The notes under the pieces were generated by a model. That model had not been told where the DNA came from and did no database searches. It saw only the letters and a program-made list of their open reading frames with translations. Both the position numbers and the translations under genes were made by a program. Below, piece after piece: positions 1 through 5,165 of a stretch of 5,165 nt of DNA. Numbering within the stretch: the first letter of the stretch is position 1; every line of letters starts with the position of its first letter. The stretch is from Victivallales bacterium (GTDB taxonomy: Bacteria > Verrucomicrobiota > Lentisphaeria > Victivallales > JAUVCU01): the NCBI GenBank assembly GCA_029934175.1, contig JAOZMT010000203.1:1-5165 (forward strand). The letters run 5' to 3'.

Positions 1-1
1 G

Positions 2-18
2 TTTGAAAATTTTTCAAA
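2..18. repeat. AT-only perfect inverted repeat, 8-bp arms
   Basis: The arms tttgaaaa and ttttcaaa are perfect complements around a single central base. With almost no GC and no loop this is unlikely to be an intrinsic terminator. It could be a protein-binding site for something beyond the left edge, or a chance palindrome in very AT-rich DNA. No gene is attached to it within the window. Confidence 0.3.
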
Positions 19-121
19 TTATTTATAATAAAAATTTGTAAAAAATTAAATTATCATACTATTCCTAAGCGTTTTATTCTCTAATCAATGTAAGGCGATG
101 CAATTTATCAACTATTCAGCG

Positions 122-285
122 TTAATGTATATTTACGACCCTAAAAAGAAAGCCAAAAAGTCCTCCTTGATATTTTTGACTATTTTCATATTGTTTTAGA
201 ACCTCCTTTTTTTTAATTGATTATCTTGTATTATGGAGCAAGTATCTCCGTATTTTTTATCCGAATCTAAAAATAGTTGGTTTTG
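122..285 (-). pseudogene. Frameshifted 3' remnant of an unidentified gene
   Basis: Read on the minus strand, two open segments in different frames join at a run of eight A (forward T8 at 207-214). The first reads ...NQLFLDSDKKYGDTCSIIQ..., and the second reads ...KEVLKQYENSQKYQGGLFGF... and stops at 122-124. One extra A in the run would fuse them into a continuous polar, probably helical stretch ending in a Gly/Phe-rich tail. There is no start codon, and a stop precedes the first segment at 286-288, so this could only be the C-terminal end of a decayed gene. I do not recognise the family. Alternatively the frame may be open by chance. The residue composition looks protein-like, but the evidence is weak. 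Confidence 0.25.
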
Positions 286-299
286 TTAATATACTTTTT

Positions 300-509
300 T
301 TATGTCTGATATAAATTCTTTTCTAATATAATATAATCAGTCTTACTTTTCATCTCATGAGTATAACTTAATTGATAATAAGATCCTGTTTTTTCTTTAG
401 GGTTTTTATATTGTTTAGTTAATGTTCCTGGTCTTATTAAATCTACTTTTTCTAAAAGCTTTTTGATTTCTAAAATCCTGTTTTCAATTTCCTGCATTTT
501 ATCTTGCAT
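300..509 (-). CDS. Small DUF6788-like protein, probably degenerate
   Basis: This 69-residue protein starts with a charged helix (MQDKMQEIENRILEIKKLLE, residues 1-20) followed by RPGTLTKQY and then GSYYQLSYTHEMKSKT. From memory, this matches the pattern of the DUF6788 family: a short helix, then a PGSLSKQY-type motif, a Cys-rich CGKPGC-type segment, and HGPYYQLSYT..GKS. Family members are small proteins of unknown function, often found beside transposase genes. Here the cysteine segment is replaced by KNPKEKT with no Cys, and the usual C-terminal helical part is missing, which suggests decay or a divergent short form. The start is well supported: AGGAGGA at 514-520 lies 4 nt before the ATG. 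It is divergent from the rnf operon, with gene debris downstream. The family assignment is recalled from motifs, not searched. Confidence 0.5.
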   Translation of the reverse strand: MQDKMQEIENRILEIKKLLEKVDLIRPGTLTKQYKNPKEKTGSYYQLSYTHEMKSKTDYIILEKNLYQT

Positions 510-538
510 ATTATCCTCCTGTTTTTAAAGCAGGAAAC

Positions 539-573
539 AATATAGTATATATGCTATATTACAAGTAAAGCAA
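539..573 (-). promoter_or_regulatory. Candidate promoter with overlapping palindromic operator
   Basis: On the minus strand TTGCTT (568-573) and TATACT (544-549) are separated by 18 nt, giving a plausible sigma-70 promoter for the small gene starting at 509. Overlapping the -10 box is a 22-bp palindrome at 539-560 with arms aatatag and ctatatt around an atatat core and only one mismatched pair. A repressor bound there would block the -10 element. The palindrome is built almost wholly of A and T, so chance is possible. Confidence 0.4.
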
Positions 574-816
574 GATATTATATACATTTTTTAATGGAAA
601 GTTGGGTTTTATGATATTTTACAATTTATTGATGCTAAGATTTTTATATCTTCGGACTGAATTACTGTAAAACACTTTAATATATTCTACTCGCAGAAAT
701 CAAGGCATTCCTAAATAAATCTTTGTCAGACTAAATGCAATATGCATACTTTGAGATTGTGCGTTTAACTTTTCAATTAGCAGAGTCATTTTTTTAATAA
801 ATTTTCTTTTATTTTA
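574..816. other. Intergenic stretch with no supportable gene
   Basis: This is the middle of the 429-bp gap between the divergent small ORF and rnfA. No tRNA, rRNA, riboswitch-like fold or CRISPR-type repeat was recognised. The longest item of note is a 29-codon minus-strand ORF at 700-789, which lacks a good ribosome binding site. After its stop the same frame continues open for about 27 codons, so the area could be decayed coding sequence, but no family is recognisable. A 7-bp inverted pair (617-623 and 666-672) is too far apart to be convincing. Confidence 0.4.
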
Positions 817-844
817 TTGATATTATTCTTTTTTATGCTATATT
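817..844 (+). promoter_or_regulatory. Candidate promoter of the rnf operon
   Basis: TTGATA (817-822) and TATATT (839-844) are separated by 16 nt, and TGC directly before the -10 box gives an extended -10 element. Transcription would start near 851, leaving a leader of about 90 nt before rnfA. The leader is AT-rich and shows no recognisable riboswitch or attenuator. In DNA this AT-rich, similar hexamers arise easily, so the call is tentative. Confidence 0.4.
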
Positions 845-938
845 TAAAACCATAGAATGAAGTATACAATCTTAATTATACACTCAATTATTGTTTATAT
901 TTTTGATATAGATAAACCAAGTTAATAAGGAATTTTTT

Positions 939-1550
939 ATGGCTAATGAATATTTAGTAATTACAATAGGTGCAATTTTAGTAAATAACTTTGTTCTTTC
1001 AAAATTTTTAGGGATTTGTCCATTTTTAGGAGTATCAAAAAAACTTGATAGTGCTTTAGGAATGTCAGGAGCTGTTGTTTTTGTAATGACTTTAGCTTCA
1101 CTAATAACCTCTGTTATATACAAATATGCTTTATCTGTTCCTTTTAATATTGCAGGTCAAGAAGTTAATTTGAAATTCTTGAAAATATTGCTTTTTATTG
1201 TCGTTATCGCATCTCTTGTTCAACTCGTAGAAATAGTCTTGCAAAAATTAAGCCCTTCTCTTTACCAAGCATTAGGTATTTTTCTCCCCCTTATAACAAC
1301 AAATTGTGCCGTTCTAGGAGCCGCAGAAATTAATGCATCTGTTGGAAGAGGAGTTTTACAATCTACTATTTATGGTTTTTGTGCTGGAATTGGATTTGCT
1401 TTAGCCTTAATTTTATTCTCAAGTTTAAGAGAAAAATTAGATTTAGCAGATGTTCCTCTCGCTTTTAAAGGAACTTCTATTGCGTTGATAACTGCTGGAA
1501 TTCTTGCAATGGTGTTTATGGGATTTGGTGGATTATTTAATATAACTTAA
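939..1550 (+). CDS. rnfA: Rnf complex membrane subunit RnfA
   Basis: RnfA is an integral inner-membrane subunit of the ferredoxin:NAD+ oxidoreductase. It pairs with its homologue RnfE to hold a membrane-embedded [2Fe-2S] centre that passes electrons between the cytoplasmic and periplasmic sides (family knowledge, by analogy with NqrD/NqrE). The 203 residues are close to the usual length of about 190-200 and show about six hydrophobic segments (roughly 5-23, 42-61, 80-100, 107-125, 137-160, 178-199). Two signature motifs each carry one cysteine: NNFVLSKFLGICPFLG (16-31, Cys27) and PLITTNCAVLG (117-127, Cys123), matching the two half-helix cluster ligands. AAGGAA at 927-932, 6 nt before the ATG, supports the start. 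It is the first gene of the operon. The stop is followed 4 nt later by a small ORF and then rnfB. No defect is visible. Confidence 0.95.
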   Translation: MANEYLVITIGAILVNNFVLSKFLGICPFLGVSKKLDSALGMSGAVVFVMTLASLITSVIYKYALSVPFNIAGQEVNLKFLKILLFIVVIASLVQLVEIVLQKLSPSLYQALGIFLPLITTNCAVLGAAEINASVGRGVLQSTIYGFCAGIGFALALILFSSLREKLDLADVPLAFKGTSIALITAGILAMVFMGFGGLFNIT

Positions 1551-1554
1551 TAAA

Positions 1555-1632
1555 ATGGCTTTAATTTTAATAATAGTAATACTTGTAGTATCTGTAACTG
1601 CATTCATTATGTTTACAAATGGAGAAAAATGA
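1555..1632 (+). CDS. Putative 25-aa single-helix membrane protein between rnfA and rnfB
   Basis: An ATG 4 nt after the rnfA stop (TAA TAAA ATG) opens a 25-codon frame. It begins MALILIIVILVVSV, stays hydrophobic to about residue 20, and ends in the polar tail TNGEK. It would be one membrane-spanning helix and little else. Its TGA (1630-1632) overlaps the rnfB start as ATGA, the classic arrangement for translational coupling, and the ggagaaaa that serves rnfB lies inside its last codons. There is no clear Shine-Dalgarno site of its own, so translation would depend on reinitiation after rnfA. I know of no standard Rnf subunit of this kind. It could be a small accessory subunit, a leader that couples rnfB translation to rnfA, a decayed partial copy of the rnfB N-terminus, or a chance frame. 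Expression is not shown by sequence alone. Confidence 0.45.
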   Translation: MALILIIVILVVSVTAFIMFTNGEK

Positions 1633-2447
1633 ATATAACTTTAATAATATCTGCGGTAGTTTTAGTATCTGCGATTGGTGCAGTTCTAGGTGTAATAATT
1701 GGTGTAATTGCAAAAAAATTTGCAGTTGAAGTCGATCCAAAAATAGAAATTGTTGATGAACTCTTACCAGGAGCCAATTGTGGAGGATGTGGCTTTGCGG
1801 GTTGTGCAGATTTTGCAAAGGCACTTGTTGAAAATAGAACTGAACCAAACAAGTGTCCTGTTTGTGATTCAAATGCAATTGCACAAATCGCAGGAGAACT
1901 TGGACAGTCTGCAACAGAAAAAGAAAAAATAGTCGCCGTAGTTCTTTGTGGTGGAAGTAATTCTCATACAAAAGGAAATGTTAAATATAATGGTGTCTTA
2001 GATTGCAAGTCTGCAAATAATATACAAGGAATAAAAGGGTGTTCTTATGGTTGTCTAGGATATGCGAGTTGTGCAAGAGCTTGTCCTTTTGATGCAATTG
2101 AAATTAAAGATGGTCTTGCGATTGTCCATCCTCATTTATGTGTTGGTTGTGGGAAATGTGTAGCAACTTGTCCTAGAACTTTAATAAAAATGGTTCCAGA
2201 AAAAGCTTCAGTGCATGTGTTTTGTGCTTCTCCAGAAAAAGGACCATTAAAAAGAAAAGTTTGCACTGTCTCATGTATCGGTTGCACAAAATGTACAAAG
2301 GTGGAGGGGGAAGAGGGAACTGTTAAAATGGTTGGAACTTTAGCTGAAGTTAATTATGATAATCCGCCAACAGAAAATATCGTAGATGCTGCAAAGTGTC
2401 CAACAAAATGTTTAAGTAATAGACATTGGAAACAATTAAGAAAATAA
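1629..2447 (+). CDS. rnfB: Rnf complex iron-sulfur subunit RnfB, long form
   Basis: RnfB is the multi-cluster ferredoxin-like subunit that exchanges electrons with soluble ferredoxin and feeds them into the membrane complex. The 272 residues begin with one membrane anchor (about 3-28). Next comes the four-Cys domain CGGCGFAGC (Cys51, 54, 59) plus Cys76, typical of RnfB. Cys107 and Cys126 follow. A double ferredoxin module has ligands Cys138, 142, 148, 152 and Cys171, 174, 177, 181. A C-terminal set has Cys212, 216, 219, 222 plus Cys257 and Cys261. The enterobacterial protein is about 190 residues and lacks this C-terminal set, so this is the extended form of clostridia and other anaerobes. 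GGAG at 1621-1624 precedes the ATG, which overlaps the stop of the 25-codon ORF. rnfC begins 11 nt after the rnfB stop. All expected ligands appear intact. Confidence 0.95.
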   Translation: MNITLIISAVVLVSAIGAVLGVIIGVIAKKFAVEVDPKIEIVDELLPGANCGGCGFAGCADFAKALVENRTEPNKCPVCDSNAIAQIAGELGQSATEKEKIVAVVLCGGSNSHTKGNVKYNGVLDCKSANNIQGIKGCSYGCLGYASCARACPFDAIEIKDGLAIVHPHLCVGCGKCVATCPRTLIKMVPEKASVHVFCASPEKGPLKRKVCTVSCIGCTKCTKVEGEEGTVKMVGTLAEVNYDNPPTENIVDAAKCPTKCLSNRHWKQLRK

Positions 2448-2458
2448 AAGGTTAAATA

Positions 2459-3757
2459 ATGAATAAAATAAAAACTTTTCTATTTCCAGGTGGAGAACCA
2501 ATCCATCAGGGAGAAGAATTATCAAATAATATTGAAATAAAAGAAGCTCCTTTATTGGATTCTTATAAATTACAAATCGCTCAAAACATAGGTGCTCCTC
2601 CAAAACTTTTAGTTAAAAAAGGGGATGAAATAAAAAAAGGGCAATTAATAGCAGAAGCTGGTGGATTTATATCAGCAAATCTTCATTCCCCAACAAGTGG
2701 TAAAATAAAAATAATTGATAAAAAGTATATAGAAATAATGCCAGACGGCAAAGATACTTGGGAATCTCCTTTTGCTCCTATAGAAAATTGGATAAATTCA
2801 GATATAGAAACTTTAAAAACTAGAGTTGGAGCAGCTGGTATCGTTGGAATGGGCGGAGCAGGGTTTCCTACAATAGTAAAATTATCCCCTCCTTCAAATA
2901 CAAAAATAGACTTTTTAATTATCAATGCTGCAGAGTGTGAGCCATATTTGACTGCAGATAATCGATTAATGCTAGAAGAAACAAAAAAGTTATTAACAGG
3001 AACTGCGATTTGTGCAAAAATACTAAATGTAACAAAAATATACATAGGAATCGAAAGCAATAAAGAAGAGGCTATTAAATTATTGAATGAAAAAGCTGGG
3101 GAACATAAAATTAAAATTGTTTCTTTACCTGTCAGATATCCACAAGGTTCTGAAAAGCATTTAATTTATTCGTTAACAGGAAGAAAAGTTCCTTGTGGAG
3201 CTTTGCCATCTGCATCAGGATGTGTTGTTCAAAATGTTGGAACTGTGGTTGCGATTGCAGAAGCAGTGTGCGAAGGGAAACCGTTAATTGAAAGGATCAC
3301 TACTATTACTGGAAATTGTGTTGTAAATCCTGGGAATTGGAAATTAAAACTTGGAACAACATTTGAAGATGCTTTGAAGCTCGCAGGTGGTGTAAAGTAT
3401 AATCCAGGTAAATTAATAGCAGGCGGACCAATGATGGGGGTTGCACAAAAATGCCTTGATGCTACGATTTGTAAAAATACATCAGGTATTCTTTTATTAG
3501 ATAAAGAGCAAGTCTCTCAATATACATCTAATCCATGTATTCGTTGTGGAAAATGTGTTGATGTTTGCCCTATGAATCTTATGCCTGGAAGTTTAAGTTG
3601 CTTTATTGAAAATGAAGACTTTGAACATGCTGAAGATTTACATGTAATGGATTGTATTGCTTGTGGAACTTGTGCTTATGTTTGTCCATCGAATAGACCG
3701 CTTGTTCAGCATTTTGTCCGTGGAAAATCTGAAGTTTTAGCAAATAGAAAAAAATAA
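2459..3757 (+). CDS. rnfC: Rnf complex NADH/FMN-binding subunit RnfC
   Basis: RnfC is the peripheral cytoplasmic subunit where NAD+/NADH reacts. It binds FMN and two [4Fe-4S] clusters and is related to the NuoF/NqrA fold. The 432 residues contain an N-terminal RnfC domain with GGEPIHQG (11-18). A barrel-sandwich segment follows at about 34-90 (...PPKLLVKKGDEIKKGQ...). The nucleotide/flavin domain carries GIVGMGGAGFP (127-137) and NAAECEPY (156-163). An SLBB-like segment at about 275-312 is followed by KLIAGGPMMG (318-327). Two C-terminal ferredoxin motifs, CIRCGKCVDVCP (360-371) and CIACGTCAYVCP (399-410), complete it. It ends soon after the second motif, so it is the short form, without the long Ala/Lys-rich tail of enterobacterial RnfC (about 740 residues). 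AAAAGG at 2446-2451 lies 7 nt before the ATG. The next gene begins 3 nt after its stop. Confidence 0.95.
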   Translation: MNKIKTFLFPGGEPIHQGEELSNNIEIKEAPLLDSYKLQIAQNIGAPPKLLVKKGDEIKKGQLIAEAGGFISANLHSPTSGKIKIIDKKYIEIMPDGKDTWESPFAPIENWINSDIETLKTRVGAAGIVGMGGAGFPTIVKLSPPSNTKIDFLIINAAECEPYLTADNRLMLEETKKLLTGTAICAKILNVTKIYIGIESNKEEAIKLLNEKAGEHKIKIVSLPVRYPQGSEKHLIYSLTGRKVPCGALPSASGCVVQNVGTVVAIAEAVCEGKPLIERITTITGNCVVNPGNWKLKLGTTFEDALKLAGGVKYNPGKLIAGGPMMGVAQKCLDATICKNTSGILLLDKEQVSQYTSNPCIRCGKCVDVCPMNLMPGSLSCFIENEDFEHAEDLHVMDCIACGTCAYVCPSNRPLVQHFVRGKSEVLANRKK

Positions 3758-3760
3758 TTA

Positions 3761-5165
3761 ATGAAATATAACATCCAAGATATTCTAGAAAAGGGCGAAG
3801 ACTCTAAAACGCAGTTTAAAAAAGATGCTACAAATGTAGACTCTCTTGCGGCCGAATTTGTTGCCTTTTCAAATTCTAGAGGTGGTATAATATTAATTGG
3901 TGTTGATAATGACAATGTTGTCATAGGATTAACTAAAAAAGATGTTGCTAGAATTAATTTATTAATAAGTAATACGGCTTCTCAAGCTGTTAGAAGTCCA
4001 ATATCTGTAATTTCTGAAAATATCAAATATGATGATAAAATAATTATACTTGTAGAAGTTGAAAAAGGAATTGATGCTCCTTATTTTGATAAAAATGGCA
4101 TAATTTGGTTAAAATGTGGAGCTGATAAACGGCGTGTAAACTCAAAAGAAGAATTGAGAAAACTATTTCAAAGTTCTGGGATAATCTATGCTGATGCTAC
4201 TGTAACAAATGCAGGGGCTGATAAAATTGATAAATTACGCTTTCGGGATTTTATTAGAGATTATTATGACATAGAAATGCCAAACTCTCAAATAGCATTA
4301 GAAAAATTATTAAACAATATGAACTTGGCTGTAGACAAAAGATTGAATTTTGCAGGTGTCCTTTTATTTGCTGAATTACCTCAATTTATAACGCCATCAT
4401 TTATGGTTAAAGCTATCAGTTATTCTGGAGATGATATTTCATCTTCAACTTTTCTTGATAGCGAAGATATTGAAGGTCCAATTGATGAGCAATATAAAAA
4501 AGCGTTATCATTTATCACAAGAAATTTAAGAAAAATTCAAGTTGAAAAAAGTATAAATTCAGTAGGTGTTTCTGAAATACCTATTCCTGTTTTTGAAGAA
4601 TTGCTTGTAAATGCTTTTATTCACAGAGATTATTTTATAAATACTACTATTAAAATTCTTATTTTTTCTAATAGAATTGAAATAATTAGTCCTGGTTCAT
4701 TAACCAGTAATTTGACGGTTGATAAGATTTGTTCAGGAAATTCTAATATAAGAAATCCTATTCTTGTATCATTTATTGCAAAAGGGCTTTTACCTTATAA
4801 AGGTGTAGGAACTGGAATTAAAAGAGTCTTAAGAACTTATCCAAATATAGAATTTAAAAATGATAATTATAATGATTTATTCACTGCTATTGTTAAAAAT
4901 GAACATGTAAATCCCAAAGGTGAACATGTAAACTCAAAAAGTGGCCCTGTAAACCCAAAAAGTGAACCTATAAATCTAAAAAATGAACCTATAAATCTAA
5001 AGAATGAACCTATAAATCTAAAGAATGAACCTATAAATCTAAAGAATGAACATGTAAACTCAAAAAGTGAACATGTAAACTCAAAAAGTGAACATGTAAA
5101 CTCAAAAAGCGAACATGTAAACTCAAAAAGTGAACATGTAAACTCAAAAAGCGAACATGTAAACT
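3761..5165 (+). CDS. AlbA_2 (Schlafen-type) / HATPase-like putative DNA-binding protein, 3' end outside window
   Basis: The frame is open from ATG 3761 to the window edge (468 codons, no stop). Residues 10-60 match the AlbA_2 domain: GEDSKTQFK (12-20), AFSNSRGG (35-42), then ILIGVD (44-49). The C-terminal half of the core resembles the divergent GHKL ATPase domain of COG2865-type regulators: EELLVNAFIHRDY (279-291), EIISPGSL (307-314), and GVGTGIKR (348-355). From residue 381 it becomes a repeat of seven-residue units. Relatives usually end in a winged helix, which may lie beyond the edge. AlbA_2 domains occur in putative transcription regulators and in nuclease-related Schlafen proteins. Gln18 replaces the Glu often seen in the EFK motif, although I recall QFK being common in this subfamily. 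The gene starts 3 nt after rnfC without a clear Shine-Dalgarno site, suggesting coupling. Its substrate and target are unknown. Confidence 0.85.
   Translation, partial: MKYNIQDILEKGEDSKTQFKKDATNVDSLAAEFVAFSNSRGGIILIGVDNDNVVIGLTKKDVARINLLISNTASQAVRSPISVISENIKYDDKIIILVEVEKGIDAPYFDKNGIIWLKCGADKRRVNSKEELRKLFQSSGIIYADATVTNAGADKIDKLRFRDFIRDYYDIEMPNSQIALEKLLNNMNLAVDKRLNFAGVLLFAELPQFITPSFMVKAISYSGDDISSSTFLDSEDIEGPIDEQYKKALSFITRNLRKIQVEKSINSVGVSEIPIPVFEELLVNAFIHRDYFINTTIKILIFSNRIEIISPGSLTSNLTVDKICSGNSNIRNPILVSFIAKGLLPYKGVGTGIKRVLRTYPNIEFKNDNYNDLFTAIVKNEHVNPKGEHVNSKSGPVNPKSEPINLKNEPINLKNEPINLKNEPINLKNEHVNSKSEHVNSKSEHVNSKSEHVNSKSEHVNSKSEHVN
4901..5165 (+). repeat. In-frame 21-bp tandem repeat array, at least 12.6 units
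   Basis: Twelve complete 21-bp units and 13 bases of a thirteenth run to the window edge, each encoding seven residues. In order they read EHVNPKG, EHVNSKS, GPVNPKS, EPINLKN (four times), then EHVNSKS (five times) and a partial EHVN. Unit 2 (4922-4942) is identical in DNA to units 8, 9 and 11. Units 5, 6 and 7 are identical to each other. The last codon of units 8-12 reads agt, agt, agc, agt, agc, which suggests recent duplication of a 42-bp pair (units 9-10 and 11-12). Because the unit is a multiple of three, copy-number change would alter protein length without breaking the frame. The other two forward frames contain a stop in each EHVNSKS-type unit. The array's end is not visible. Confidence 0.97.

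Noticed and set aside
133..189. 18-codon minus-strand ORF with an AAGGAGG sequence 10-15 nt upstream
   Set aside because: The spacing is long and the peptide unremarkable. The SD-like AAGGAGG is equally explained by the Lys/Glu codons of the frameshifted remnant that overlaps it.
700..789. 29-codon minus-strand ORF beginning MTLLIEKLNAQ
   Set aside because: No good ribosome binding site and no recognisable motif. Frames this short are frequent by chance, so it is kept only as a note in the intergenic entry.
884..1123. 79-codon minus-strand ORF
   Set aside because: It lies antisense over the start of rnfA, has no family resemblance, and is explained as a mirror of the rnfA coding frame.
1613..1852. 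79-codon minus-strand ORF
   Set aside because: Antisense shadow of the rnfB N-terminal region.
1750..1932. 60-codon plus-strand ORF inside rnfB
   Set aside because: Out-of-frame shadow; the rnfB frame here carries the conserved Cys motif.
1567..1971. 134-codon minus-strand ORF
   Set aside because: Antisense to rnfB, with Leu/Gln/His-rich composition typical of reversed coding sequence.
2683..3060. 125-codon minus-strand ORF
   Set aside because: Antisense to the conserved nucleotide-binding part of rnfC.
3706..3924. 72-codon minus-strand ORF
   Set aside because: Antisense across the rnfC end and the AlbA_2 domain, both of which have strong family motifs.
4901..5165. CRISPR array
   Set aside because: The units are contiguous 21-bp repeats without unique spacers and are translated in frame as part of the AlbA_2 gene.

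Overview
The window is AT-rich, bacterial, and carries on its plus strand the first part of an rnf (ion-translocating ferredoxin:NAD+ oxidoreductase) operon in the order rnfA (939-1550), rnfB (1629-2447), rnfC (2459-3757). A fourth, open-ended gene (3761-5165) follows, encoding a Schlafen-type AlbA_2 / GHKL-ATPase-like protein. Rnf points to an anaerobic or facultatively anaerobic bacterium that couples ferredoxin and NAD(H) redox chemistry to H+ or Na+ movement across the inner membrane. RnfB is the long, cysteine-rich form and RnfC the short form, as in clostridia and other anaerobes. The A-B-C order instead resembles the proteobacterial rnfABCDGE layout. I cannot name the species. Low GC, poor intergenic DNA and gene debris would fit a host-associated or reduced genome, but that is inference.

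Positions 1-938 hold little sound coding sequence. On the minus strand a 69-codon ORF (300-509) resembles the small DUF6788 family and has a strong Shine-Dalgarno site. Its likely promoter overlaps a near-perfect 22-bp palindrome (539-560). Further along the same strand, 122-285 looks like the frameshifted tail of an unidentified gene. From 574 to 816 I see no supportable gene. A candidate extended -10 promoter for the rnf operon lies at 817-844, leaving a leader of about 90 nt before rnfA.

The operon is tightly packed. Between rnfA and rnfB lies an easily missed 25-codon ORF (1555-1632) that encodes one hydrophobic helix. It starts 4 nt after the rnfA stop, and its TGA overlaps the rnfB ATG as ATGA. 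RnfC would take NADH/FMN electrons, RnfB would handle ferredoxin-side electrons through many [4Fe-4S] clusters, and RnfA (with RnfE, not in the window) would form the membrane iron-sulfur gate.

Where rnfD would be expected, the AlbA_2 gene begins 3 nt after rnfC. It has an N-terminal AlbA_2 domain, a divergent HATPase region (ExxxNAxxHRDY, SPG, GxGTGIxR), and then a 21-bp tandem repeat array encoding seven-residue units (EHVNSKS and EPINLKN types) that runs off the window edge. The observations most worth a second look are the 25-aa ORF, the repeat array, and the position of the AlbA_2 gene inside the rnf operon.
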